Shown here: positions 16,943 through 25,647 of the stretch, one piece after another
Layout: each line of letters begins with the position of its first letter
Numbering within the stretch: the first letter of the stretch is position 1
DNA from: Mycobacterium sp. UM_WGJ
GTDB lineage: Bacteria > Actinomycetota > Actinomycetes > Mycobacteriales > Mycobacteriaceae
Assembly (NCBI RefSeq): GCF_000455125.1
Contig: NZ_AUWR01000032.1
Span: forward strand, 40,028 to 104,027
Length of the DNA stretch: 64,000 nt
Reading direction: 5' to 3'
The notes under the pieces: generated by a model
Told to the model about the DNA's origin: nothing
What the model saw: only the letters and a program-made list of their open reading frames with translations
Database searches by the model: none
Position numbers and translations under genes: made by a program

Positions 16943-17770
16943 TTACATATGGGCGCCGCCGTCGATCCGGACCTCGGTACCGGTGACGAAGTAGGCGTCG
17001 TCGCTGCCCAACATGGCCACCACGCTGGCGACCGCGTCGGGGTGGGCGAAGATCGCGCCCCCATCGAGCGGGAGCATCGGTGCGACCTTCCCGAACAGCG
17101 TGAAATCGGCGTCCTCAGGCAGGCCGGGCCCGACGCTTTGACGCGACGCACCCGATCCATCGGTCATTCCCGACGCAATCGAGCCGGGTTGCACGCAATT
17201 GAATCTGATGCCGGCTTTGGCGAACTCCATGGCCCAGGCGTGTGTCATCGACAGCACCCCGCCCTTGGACGCGGCGTAGGCGGCCATGTACGGGTGAGCG
17301 AACTGCGCGGACGTCGAGCTGAAGTTGACCACCGCCGGCCGGTTGCCTTCGTGCAGCGCGGCGATGGCTTCGCGGGTGACCAGGAAAGTGCCGACGAGGT
17401 TGATCCGAATCACTTCTTCGAAGTCGGCCAGGGTGGTCTGGGCCAAGTGGGACGAACGAAGGATTCCGGCGGCGTTGACCAGCGTGTCGAGGCCGCCCAG
17501 CGACTCGACGGCTTGGGCCACGCCGGTGCGGACCGACTGTTCGTCACCGATGTCCATCACCACTGTCGACAGGCGGTCTGCGAACTGGCCGGCTTTGGCG
17601 ACGGTGTCGGTCAATCCGTCGGCACTGATGTCGGCGGCGGCCACCTGGCCGCCTTCGGCGAGAATCCGCAGCACGCAGGCCTGACCGATGCCGGACCCAG
17701 CCCCGGTGATCAGTACTCGACGGTGCCGGTAGCGCGAGAGGCCGGGTGGTGGCTCGGTGGGCAGTGACAC
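16943..17770 (-). CDS. SDR-family oxidoreductase, divergent from the second mce operon
   Basis: This 275-residue classical SDR has TGAGSGIGQA near residue 24, NAAGI, a catalytic serine in NFSSTSAQ, YAASK and the closing VRIDGGAHM. It starts at a GTG preceded by GGGAG. It is transcribed away from the second mce operon across a 207-nt gap that also holds the palindrome at 17942. Shared control with the transporter is possible. The substrate cannot be read from the sequence. Confidence 0.85.
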   Translation of the reverse strand: MSLPTEPPPGLSRYRHRRVLITGAGSGIGQACVLRILAEGGQVAAADISADGLTDTVAKAGQFADRLSTVVMDIGDEQSVRTGVAQAVESLGGLDTLVNAAGILRSSHLAQTTLADFEEVIRINLVGTFLVTREAIAALHEGNRPAVVNFSSTSAQFAHPYMAAYAASKGGVLSMTHAWAMEFAKAGIRFNCVQPGSIASGMTDGSGASRQSVGPGLPEDADFTLFGKVAPMLPLDGGAIFAHPDAVASVVAMLGSDDAYFVTGTEVRIDGGAHM

Positions 17771-17941
17771 AGGGAACTCCCGTCGCCGTGGTGGACCGTG
17801 ATGCGTCTGAACAGCAGATTACGTTCCCGTCCGATCCGCTCCGCCGCCGCGCGGCTTCCCGGTAGATGGGACGCCGAGTGTCGGCGGACACGTTCGGCTG
17901 TCAACGTGTCTGTGGCCGCCGAGCGGGCGGACCGGTGACAG

Positions 17942-17955
17942 GGTTCGGTCGAACC
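17942..17955. promoter_or_regulatory. Palindrome GGTTCG-GT-CGAACC before the second mce operon
   Basis: Arms GGTTCG (17942-17947) and CGAACC (17950-17955) are perfectly complementary with a 2-nt centre. The site lies 22 nt before the chosen ATG of the yrbEA gene and in the gap shared with the divergent SDR. Its size and symmetry fit a TetR- or GntR-type operator. It differs from the KstR box. Confidence 0.5.
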
Positions 17956-17977
17956 ACCAGTGAAGGGTTTGCGGTAC

Positions 17978-18790
17978 ATGGTCAACAGTGCCCAGGACCA
18001 CTGGTCGTCCGGCTTGCGGGTGCTCGGTACAGGCGGGGCCGGAACCATGCAGGCAGTCGGCGGACTGCTGGCCATGTCTGCCGACGCGGTGAAGTTCCTG
18101 TTCCGGCGCCCCTTTCAAGGCCGAGAACTACTGGAGCAGTCCTGGTTTGTGGCCCGGGTGTCACTGATGCCCACCGTCCTGGTCGCCATCCCTTTCACCG
18201 TTTTGGTCAGCTTCACGCTGAACATCCTGTTGCGCGAGCTCGGCGCCGCGGACCTGTCCGGAGCGGGGGCGGCCTTCGGCGCGGTCACTCAAGTCGGACC
18301 GATGGTCACCGTGTTGATAGTGGCCGGAGCCGGGGCAACGGCGATGTGCGCGGACCTGGGCTCACGCACCATCCGTGAAGAGATCGATGCCATGGAGGTG
18401 CTCGGTATCAACCCGGTTCAGCGGCTGGTGGCGCCGCGGATGCTGGCCTCGGGCATCGTCGCCCTACTACTCAACAGCCTGGTGGTCATCATCGGGATCC
18501 TCGGCGGCTACACGTTCTCGATCTTCATTCAAGGTGTCAACCCCGGGGCATTCGCTGCCGGGATCACGCTGCTCACCGGGGTCCCGGAGGTGATCATCTC
18601 GTGCGTGAAGGCGGCACTGTTCGGCCTGATCGCCGGAGTGGTCGCCTGCTATCGCGGGCTGACCATCAGCGGAGGAGGGGCCAAAGCGGTGGGGAACGCC
18701 GTCAACGAGACGGTGGTGTACGCCTTTATGGCGCTGTTCGTGGTGAACGTGGTGGTGACCGCCATCGGCATCCAGATGACCTCGGACTAG
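17978..18790 (+). CDS. YrbEA-type permease of a second mce operon
   Basis: This 270-residue MlaE/YrbE-family permease is closely similar to YrbE4A in this window through the hydrophobic core (IPFTVLVSFTLNILLRELGAADLSGAG) and the loop REEIDAMEVLGINP. It carries about 15 extra residues at the N-terminus. I chose ATG 17978 because GAAGGG at 17962-17967 is well spaced from it; GTG 17960 lacks a ribosome binding site and lies close to the palindrome. With the next gene it forms the membrane core of a lipid importer whose substrate is unknown. Confidence 0.9.
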   Translation: MVNSAQDHWSSGLRVLGTGGAGTMQAVGGLLAMSADAVKFLFRRPFQGRELLEQSWFVARVSLMPTVLVAIPFTVLVSFTLNILLRELGAADLSGAGAAFGAVTQVGPMVTVLIVAGAGATAMCADLGSRTIREEIDAMEVLGINPVQRLVAPRMLASGIVALLLNSLVVIIGILGGYTFSIFIQGVNPGAFAAGITLLTGVPEVIISCVKAALFGLIAGVVACYRGLTISGGGAKAVGNAVNETVVYAFMALFVVNVVVTAIGIQMTSD

Positions 18791-18796
18791 CCGGAC

Positions 18797-19651
18797 ATGG
18801 CGATGGCTGGTTTACGAGTGCTGCACCCGCAGCTGACGCGTGAGCTGAACAGACCGGTCGAGGTCATCGGCCGGATCGGCGATCACACCGCGTTCTACGG
18901 GCGTGCTCTGGGCGGAGTTCCACACGCGGCGTCGGCCTACCGTCGTGAAGTGATCCGCCTGATCGCCGAGATCAGCATGGGGGCAGGAACATTGGCGATG
19001 ATCGGCGGGACCGTCGTCATCGTCGGATTTCTCACGCTGGCCGCCGGCGGAACGTTGGCGGTTCAGGGTTACAGCTCGCTCGGTGACATCGGCATTGAAG
19101 CCCTGACCGGCTTTCTGGCCGCGTTCATCAACGTCCGGATATCGGCGCCGGTGGTGGCCGGAATCGGCCTGGCGGCCACGTTCGGTGCCGGCGTGACGGC
19201 TCAGTTGGGCGCCATGCGGATCAACGAAGAGGTCGACGCACTGGAGACCATGGGCATCCGTGCGGTCGAATACCTTGTCAGCACCCGCATTGCGGCCGGG
19301 ATGGTGGCGATCGCGCCGCTGTATTCGATTGCCGTGATCTTGTCTTTCGTCGCCAGCAAGCTGACCACCGTGGTGATGTTCGGCCAATCGGCAGGCCTGT
19401 ACAACCACTACTTCGCCACGTTCCTCAATCCGACGGATCTGTTGTGGTCGTTTCTGCAGGCGATCCTGATGGCTATCGCGGTCCTGCTGGTGCACACCTA
19501 TTTCGGTTACTTCGCCTCCGGGGGGCCCTCGGGAGTAGGGGTGGCCGTGGGCACGGCCGTGCGCACCTCACTGGTCGTCGTGATCTCGGTGACCCTGTTG
19601 GTGTCGCTGGCGGTCTACGGCTCCGACGGCAACTTCAACCTGTCGGGCTAG
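18797..19651 (+). CDS. YrbEB-type permease of the second mce operon
   Basis: This 284-residue permease parallels YrbE4B, with the loop NEEVDALETMGIRA, similar hydrophobic segments and the same DGNFNLSG ending. It follows yrbEA after 6 nt. The near identity of its core to YrbE4B suggests the operon arose by duplication from an mce4-like ancestor or a close relative, then diverged in the MceA-F subunits that contact the substrate. Confidence 0.9.
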   Translation: MAMAGLRVLHPQLTRELNRPVEVIGRIGDHTAFYGRALGGVPHAASAYRREVIRLIAEISMGAGTLAMIGGTVVIVGFLTLAAGGTLAVQGYSSLGDIGIEALTGFLAAFINVRISAPVVAGIGLAATFGAGVTAQLGAMRINEEVDALETMGIRAVEYLVSTRIAAGMVAIAPLYSIAVILSFVASKLTTVVMFGQSAGLYNHYFATFLNPTDLLWSFLQAILMAIAVLLVHTYFGYFASGGPSGVGVAVGTAVRTSLVVVISVTLLVSLAVYGSDGNFNLSG

Positions 19652-19666
19652 GGCGGCGTAGCACTG

Positions 19667-20860
19667 ATGGCGATGACTTCGAAGGCACGACGAATTCTGC
19701 TGGGGCTGGCTTCCGTTTCGGTGGTCGTGGCCACCGTCGCGGTAGCGCTGGGATTCTTCCGGGGCAGCTTCACCAGGACGGTGCCCGTCACCGTGCTGTC
19801 GCAGCGCGCCGGCCTGGTCATGGACACCGGCGCGAAGGTGAAACTCCATGGGGCCCAGGTTGGCTCGGTGAAGTCAATCGAATTGCTACCCGACGGCCGG
19901 GCCGCGCTGCATCTTGCTATGAACCCGTCCTACCTGGACGTCATTCCGGCAAACGTGCGCGTCGGCATCTCCTCTTCGACGGTGTTCGGGTCGAAGTTCG
20001 TCGATCTGGTTCCGCCGGACCAGCCCTCGGGACGCTCCTTGCAGACCGGCCAGGTGCTCGACGCCGACCATGTCACGGTCGAGGTCAATTCGGTCTTCGA
20101 GCGGCTGTCCTCGGTGTTGCAGAAGATCGAACCCACCAAACTCAACGAGACGCTGGGCGCGCTCGCCACCGCCCTGGACGGCCGGGGGGAGCGGATCGGT
20201 CAGATGATGAGCGACCTCGAGGGGTTCCTGGCGCGAACCGATCCGAGCCTGCCGGCAATGCGACGCGAACTCACCGTCGCGCCCGACGTGTTCAACGCCT
20301 ATGCCGATGCGGCACCTGACCTGACCGCCACCGCCGGCGCAGCGACCCGGATGAGCCAGACGCTCGTCGGCGAACAGCACAACCTGGACACACTGCTGCT
20401 CAGCGCGATCGGCCTGGCCGACACGGGCAATGACGTTGTGGGTGGCAACCAGCAGGCGATCGCCGATGTCATGCACCTGCTCGGCCCGACCACCGACCTC
20501 ACCAACCAGTACCATGAGGCGCTGACCTGTGGGCTGGGCGGTGCCGTGGAGCTCGCCAAGGCGCCGGGCACACCGGTGCCCGGCGGTCTGCTCCTGCAGA
20601 CCGTGGTTTTCGGGCAAGAGCGCTACCGCTATCCGCAGAACCTGCCCAAGGTCGCCGCCACCGGCGGACCCCAGTGCACCGACCTTCCCAAGGTCGGCTT
20701 CCAGAAGCAGCCACCGTTCGTCATCACCGACGTCAACGCCAACCCCGCGCAATACGGCAACGAGGGGATTCTGCTGAACTCCGACGGACTCAAACAGTTG
20801 CTGTACGGGCCGATCGACGGACCACCACGAAACGGCGGACAGATCGGACAGCCCGGATGA
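19667..20860 (+). CDS. MceA-type subunit of the second mce operon
   Basis: This 397-residue protein has an N-terminal transmembrane anchor at about residues 9-29, an MCE domain (QRAGLVMDTGAKVKLHGAQV, VFGSKFVDLVPP) and a long helical region. Cysteines in the C-terminal domain (EALTCGLGG, GPQCTDLP) match the positions seen in Mce4A. The same order of domains as Mce4A but clear differences in the channel-forming helices suggest a different ligand. Its stop overlaps the next start as ATGA. Confidence 0.9.
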   Translation: MAMTSKARRILLGLASVSVVVATVAVALGFFRGSFTRTVPVTVLSQRAGLVMDTGAKVKLHGAQVGSVKSIELLPDGRAALHLAMNPSYLDVIPANVRVGISSSTVFGSKFVDLVPPDQPSGRSLQTGQVLDADHVTVEVNSVFERLSSVLQKIEPTKLNETLGALATALDGRGERIGQMMSDLEGFLARTDPSLPAMRRELTVAPDVFNAYADAAPDLTATAGAATRMSQTLVGEQHNLDTLLLSAIGLADTGNDVVGGNQQAIADVMHLLGPTTDLTNQYHEALTCGLGGAVELAKAPGTPVPGGLLLQTVVFGQERYRYPQNLPKVAATGGPQCTDLPKVGFQKQPPFVITDVNANPAQYGNEGILLNSDGLKQLLYGPIDGPPRNGGQIGQPG

Positions 20861-21891
20861 GCGGCCTCGGAAAGACGTCCGTCAAGTTCGGTGCGTTCGG
20901 TGTGACCATGGTCATGCTCACCGCTGTTCTTCTCGCGATCTTCAGCCAGTACCGGTCGGGTTCCACCAACGCCTACTCGGCGGTCTTCCAGGACGCTTCC
21001 AGCCTCAAAGTGGGAAACTCGGTGCGCGTCGCCGGAATTCGCGTCGGCACCGTACGCAAGATCGCGTTGCAACCCGACAACACCGTTCTCGTGGCCTTCG
21101 ACGCCGACGACACCGTGCGGCTGACCGAGAGCACCAAGGTCGCCGTGCGCTACCTGAACCTGGTCGGCGACCGCTACCTGGAACTCATCGACGATCCCGG
21201 ATCAACCAAGATCCGGCCGGCGGGATCGCGCTTCGGCCTCGACCGGACCGAGCCGGCCCTGAACCTCGACCTGCTGCTCGGAGGTCTCAAGCCCGTCATT
21301 CAGGGCCTCAACTCTGACGACGTCAACTCCCTGACCAGTTCGTTGATCCAGATCCTCCAGGGCCAGGGTGGCGGTGACCTGGAGTCGTTGTTCAGCAGAA
21401 CTTCTTCTTTCACAAATGCGTTGGCCGACAACGGACACATCGTGGAACAGCTCATCGCGAATCTCGACGACACGCTGGCGGTGCTGTCCAAGGACGGAAG
21501 GCAGTTCTCCGGTGCGGTCGATGGCCTCGAGCGCCTGGTGAGCGGTCTGGCCGCCGACCGCGACCCGATCGGCAGCGCAATCACCGCACTGGACAACGGG
21601 ACCGCGTCGTTGGCCGGACTGTTGACCCAGGCCCGCCGGCCGCTGTCGGGAACGGTTGATCAGCTGACCCGACTGGCCCCGTTGGTGGCGAACGAAACCG
21701 ACCTGGCCCGGCTCGACTTGCTGATGCAGAAGACTCCCCAGAACTACCGCAAGCTGGTTCGCCTCGGCTCGTACGGCAGTTGGCTCAACCTCTACATCTG
21801 CGGTGTCTCGCTTCGGGTGACCGATCTGCAGGGCCGTACCGCTCACTTCCCGTGGGTAATCCAGAACACCGGAAGGTGCGGAGAACCCTAA
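20857..21891 (+). CDS. MceB-type subunit of the second mce operon
   Basis: This 344-residue MCE protein has a membrane anchor at about residues 12-32, an MCE domain (SSLKVGNSVRVAGIRVGTVRKIAL) and a helical region. The C-terminus LGSYGSWLNLYICGVSL parallels the end of Mce4B. The ATG at 20857 overlaps the mceA stop. An earlier in-frame opening at 20674 lies wholly inside mceA and is not used. The last base of its TAA is the first base of mceC. Confidence 0.9.
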   Translation: MSGLGKTSVKFGAFGVTMVMLTAVLLAIFSQYRSGSTNAYSAVFQDASSLKVGNSVRVAGIRVGTVRKIALQPDNTVLVAFDADDTVRLTESTKVAVRYLNLVGDRYLELIDDPGSTKIRPAGSRFGLDRTEPALNLDLLLGGLKPVIQGLNSDDVNSLTSSLIQILQGQGGGDLESLFSRTSSFTNALADNGHIVEQLIANLDDTLAVLSKDGRQFSGAVDGLERLVSGLAADRDPIGSAITALDNGTASLAGLLTQARRPLSGTVDQLTRLAPLVANETDLARLDLLMQKTPQNYRKLVRLGSYGSWLNLYICGVSLRVTDLQGRTAHFPWVIQNTGRCGEP

Positions 21892-22973
21892 TGCTCAAGT
21901 ACCGTGAATCATCGCTTTTCCGTTTGGGATTCGTCGGCGTCGTACTGGTCGTGCTGATCATCATGGTCGGGCTGCAACCCAAGCAGCTCTTGGCGATGGC
22001 GACCTCGATCAGATATCAGGCACTGTTCGCCGAGGCCGGCGGGCTGTCTGCGGGCAACACTGTGAAGGTGTCGGGCGTCAATGTCGGCACGGTCTCCGGG
22101 GTCGCCCTGGATCACGGCAAGGCGCGGGTCAGCTTCGCCGTCGACAGCCGGGTCCGGCTCGGCGTGGACACCACAGCGCACATCGGCATTGCAACACTCC
22201 TTGGTGAGCGGGTCTTGGTCATCGAGCCGCGCGGTCCCGGCAGTATCGGTGCGCGCGGCGTCATCCCCTTGGCCCGCACCGCGTCGCCGTACTCGCTGAC
22301 CGACGCGCTCGGGGAGTTCACCGCGAACACGGCGGCGACCGACACCGCGACCATCAACCAATCTCTGGACACGTTGTCGGCGACCATCGAGCGACTGGCA
22401 CCTCAACTGGCCCCCACCTTCGACGGGGTGAGCCGATTGTCGAAGTCGCTGAACAACCGCAACGAATCGTTGAGCGGCTTGCTCGCGTCCGCCGCCAGTG
22501 TCACCGGAATCCTGTCCGAACGCAGCGAGCAGGTGAACCGGCTGATCCTCAATGCCGACGACCTGCTCGCTGTGTTGCAGGACCGCCGCCACGCGATCGT
22601 CGATCTGCTTGCCAATACGTCCGCGGTGGCACAACAGCTTTCCGGTCTCGTCGATGACAACGAGCAGGAACTGACGCCCACGCTCACGCAGCTCAACAAG
22701 GTCGCGCAGATGCTGGAACGCAACCGCGACAATCTGGAGAAGTCCCTCAAAGGCCTGGCCAAATACCAGCTGACGCAAGGCGAGGCCGTCAACAACGGGT
22801 TCTACTACAACGGATTTGCGTCCAATCTGCTCCCGGGGCCGGCGATCCAGCCGTTCCTGGACTACGCACTCGGATTCCGCCGCGGAGTCAATGCCGGACA
22901 GCCACCTGACAACGCCGGGCCGCGCGCCGAATTCCCGTTCCCCTACAACGGGATTCCCGGAGGATCACGATGA
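21891..22973 (+). CDS. MceC-type subunit of the second mce operon
   Basis: This 360-residue Mce protein has an N-terminal anchor (LGFVGVVLVVLIIMVGL), an MCE domain with GGLSAGNTVKVSGVNVGTVSGVAL, and a helical tail. It shares TAATG with mceB. Unlike mce4C in this window it has an ordinary ATG start. The last 40 residues are Pro/Gly-rich (NAGQPPDNAGPRAEFPF). It is predicted to be part of the periplasmic channel of this importer. Confidence 0.9.
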   Translation: MLKYRESSLFRLGFVGVVLVVLIIMVGLQPKQLLAMATSIRYQALFAEAGGLSAGNTVKVSGVNVGTVSGVALDHGKARVSFAVDSRVRLGVDTTAHIGIATLLGERVLVIEPRGPGSIGARGVIPLARTASPYSLTDALGEFTANTAATDTATINQSLDTLSATIERLAPQLAPTFDGVSRLSKSLNNRNESLSGLLASAASVTGILSERSEQVNRLILNADDLLAVLQDRRHAIVDLLANTSAVAQQLSGLVDDNEQELTPTLTQLNKVAQMLERNRDNLEKSLKGLAKYQLTQGEAVNNGFYYNGFASNLLPGPAIQPFLDYALGFRRGVNAGQPPDNAGPRAEFPFPYNGIPGGSR

Positions 22974-24433
22974 GTGTCAGGACACTGCTCGACAGTCGTG
23001 GAAAGAAGCTCATCGCCGGCGGTATCGCGCTACTGCTGGCCGTTGCTGTGGTGTTCGTCGGCTATCAGAGGCTGCTGGGTCCGAGGACGATCGTCGTCTA
23101 CTTCAAATCGGCAACGGCTATCTATCCCGGTGACGACGTCCGCGTGGTGGGCGTGCGGGTGGGCACCATCAAATCCATCGAGCCGTTGGGAACTCGCGCC
23201 CGGGTAGTCCTCGCGGTGGACCGCAACGTGCTCGTTCCCGCCGAAGCGAAGGCGATCATTGTGGCGCCCAACCTGGTGTCGGCTCGCTATGTGCAGCTGA
23301 CGCCTGCCTATGAGTCCAGTCCGGCCGCCAGTGGGGCCACCCTGCCCGACGGCGCCGAGATCGGCGAAGACCGGACCGCCGTCCCGGTCGAATGGGACGA
23401 GATCAAAGAGCAGCTCACCCGGCTCGCCTCTGACCTGGGTCCGTCCAGCGGCGTGTCGGGTACCTCGCTGGGACGTTTCATCGACACCGCCGCTGACGCC
23501 ATGGCAGGCAACGGTGACAATTTGCGTCAGACCATCACGCAACTGGCGGACGTCGGCCGGGTGCTGGGTAAGGGCAGTGGCGACATCGTCGGGGTGATCA
23601 CCAATCTCCAGACCTTTGTCGCCGCACTGCGTGACAGCAATACCCAGATCGTCGAGTTCCAGGATCGCCTCGCCGATGTGACGAGCGTGATCGACGGCAG
23701 CCGGTCGGATTTGGACTCGGCTATCACCGAGTTGTCGGCCGTCGTCGCAAAGATCCAGCGATTCATCGCGGGCTCGCGCGAGCAGACCGTCGAACAGATC
23801 GAGCGGCTGGCCAATGTGACGCAGGTGCTCTCCGACAACAGCATGGTGGTCAAAAACGTGCTGCACGCGGCGCCGAATGCTTTGGTCAATGGCTATAACA
23901 TCTACAACCCGGACACCGGTGGTCCCCGGGGATCCTTTGCGATGAACAATTTCGCGAATCCCGTCGCGACGATCTGTTCGGCGATCGCGGCTGTCGAAAA
24001 CGCCACGGCCGAGGCGTCGGGTAAGGCGTGCGCGCAATACCTAGGGCCGGCACTACGCCTGATGAACTTCAACTATCTGCCGCTGCCCTTCAACGCCTAC
24101 CTGGGGCCCGCTCCGAAGAACGTGATCTATTCCGATCCCGCGCTGGCGCCCGGCGGCGGGGGAACCGACCGCGGACCGCAGGAGATTCCGCCGGCGGTGT
24201 CGGCCTACACCGGTACCGGCGACGTTCCCCCGCCACCGGGGTGGACCGACCCGGCGCATCAGCCGGGGGCCTACGCCCCCGACGGCCTGCCCGCGCATCG
24301 ACATCCGGCCCTCTACCCGGGTGCGCCCATTCCGCCCGGGGTGCCGCCGCCACCGGTGCCGGCCGCATCGGATGTGACTGAGCTGCTGTTGCCGGCAGGA
24401 GCCGGCCTGTCAGCCCCGGGAGGTGCGCCGTGA
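22970..24433 (+). CDS. MceD-type subunit of the second mce operon
   Basis: This 487-residue protein has a membrane anchor near residues 15-33 and an MCE domain (AIYPGDDVRVVGVRVGTIKSIEP). The helical region contains the shared NIYNPDTGG segment, and the C-terminus is about 100 residues rich in proline, glycine and alanine. It is some 40 residues longer than Mce4D, mostly in the proline-rich tail. It overlaps mceC and mceE by ATGA/GTGA junctions, as expected for coupled translation. Confidence 0.9.
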   Translation: MSVRTLLDSRGKKLIAGGIALLLAVAVVFVGYQRLLGPRTIVVYFKSATAIYPGDDVRVVGVRVGTIKSIEPLGTRARVVLAVDRNVLVPAEAKAIIVAPNLVSARYVQLTPAYESSPAASGATLPDGAEIGEDRTAVPVEWDEIKEQLTRLASDLGPSSGVSGTSLGRFIDTAADAMAGNGDNLRQTITQLADVGRVLGKGSGDIVGVITNLQTFVAALRDSNTQIVEFQDRLADVTSVIDGSRSDLDSAITELSAVVAKIQRFIAGSREQTVEQIERLANVTQVLSDNSMVVKNVLHAAPNALVNGYNIYNPDTGGPRGSFAMNNFANPVATICSAIAAVENATAEASGKACAQYLGPALRLMNFNYLPLPFNAYLGPAPKNVIYSDPALAPGGGGTDRGPQEIPPAVSAYTGTGDVPPPPGWTDPAHQPGAYAPDGLPAHRHPALYPGAPIPPGVPPPPVPAASDVTELLLPAGAGLSAPGGAP

Positions 24434-25647
24434 CGAAGACCATGTCGATCCGAAGGCTGGCCACCGCAGCCTGCTGCGCGGCTCTGATCACGTCCGGTTG
24501 TTCCTTCGACGGACTCAACTCGTTGCCGCTTCCGGGCACGGTCGGAACCGGTGCCGACGCAGTGATCTACCACGTCAAGGTCGCGAATATCGGTACCTTG
24601 GAGTCGAATTCACCGGTGATGGTCGGTGATGTGGTTGTCGGAGCGATCCGCAGGATGACCGTCGAGAATTGGCGGGCTGACGTCGAGATCTCGGTCCGGC
24701 CCGACGTAGTCATTCCGGCAAACGCGGTCGCGGCCGTGGGCCAGACCAGCCTGTTGGGATCAATGCACCTCGCCTTGGACCCGCCCCTGGGCGAGGCGCC
24801 CACCGGGCGGCTGGACCCGGGAGCGACCATTGCGTTGTCCAAGTCCTCGACATACCCATCGACCGAGCAGACCCTGTCGTCGCTGTCGATCGTGGTCAAC
24901 GGCGGTGGCCTGACTCGGATCGGAGACATCGTCCACAACTTCAACGCGGCCCTCGACGGACGGCAAGTTCAGATCCGGGACCTGCTGACCCGGATGAACA
25001 CGGTGGTGACGCTGCTGGACAGTCAGCACGACAACATCATCGCCACGATCTCGTCGCTGAACCGGATGGCCGCGACGTTCGCCGGCCAGCGCGACGTTCT
25101 GACCGGCGCACTGAATCGGATCCCTCCCGCACTCGAGGTGTTGAACAGACAACGGCCGCGGCTGGTCACTGCGCTGGACAAGCTGGGCGACTTCAGCTCT
25201 ACCGCAAACCAACTCATCAACGAATCGCAGGCCGACATCGTCCGCAACTTGGAGAATCTCGAGCCGACGGTGCGCGCCCTGGCCGACATCGGGCCGGACC
25301 TGACCACCGCGATCTCCTACCTGCCCACCTACCCCTACACGCAGGAATTCATCGACCGTGGCATCCGCGGCGACTACATGAACCAGTTCATCGTGTTCGA
25401 CTTCACCATTCCCCGCATGAAGAAGGGCATCCTGCTCGGAACCAGGTGGGGTGACGTGGGGGCATCTATGGTGCCGGCGCCCGGGGACCCGTGGTACTCG
25501 ACTTATACGCGGGACCCGCTGCATGCACCCCTGGGACCGCCCCCCGCCGAGGTGGCAACCCTGCCACCTTTGACCACCGTTGAAACCGACGAATCACCCA
25601 CACAAGACGACCAGGAGTCGTCCACACCGGCCCAGGGCGGAAGCTGA
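24430..25647 (+). CDS. MceE-type lipoprotein of the second mce operon
   Basis: This 405-residue MCE lipoprotein starts at GTG within the mceD stop. It carries a type II signal peptide with lipobox ITSGC and a predicted lipidated Cys at residue 24. The start of the mature part (SFDGLNSLPLPGT) mirrors Mce4E (QFGGLNSLNMPGT). The MCE domain follows (NSPVMVGDVVVGAIRRM), then helices and an acidic, Thr/Glu-rich tail (TTVETDESPTQDDQESS) that Mce4E lacks. Confidence 0.9.
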   Translation: MTKTMSIRRLATAACCAALITSGCSFDGLNSLPLPGTVGTGADAVIYHVKVANIGTLESNSPVMVGDVVVGAIRRMTVENWRADVEISVRPDVVIPANAVAAVGQTSLLGSMHLALDPPLGEAPTGRLDPGATIALSKSSTYPSTEQTLSSLSIVVNGGGLTRIGDIVHNFNAALDGRQVQIRDLLTRMNTVVTLLDSQHDNIIATISSLNRMAATFAGQRDVLTGALNRIPPALEVLNRQRPRLVTALDKLGDFSSTANQLINESQADIVRNLENLEPTVRALADIGPDLTTAISYLPTYPYTQEFIDRGIRGDYMNQFIVFDFTIPRMKKGILLGTRWGDVGASMVPAPGDPWYSTYTRDPLHAPLGPPPAEVATLPPLTTVETDESPTQDDQESSTPAQGGS

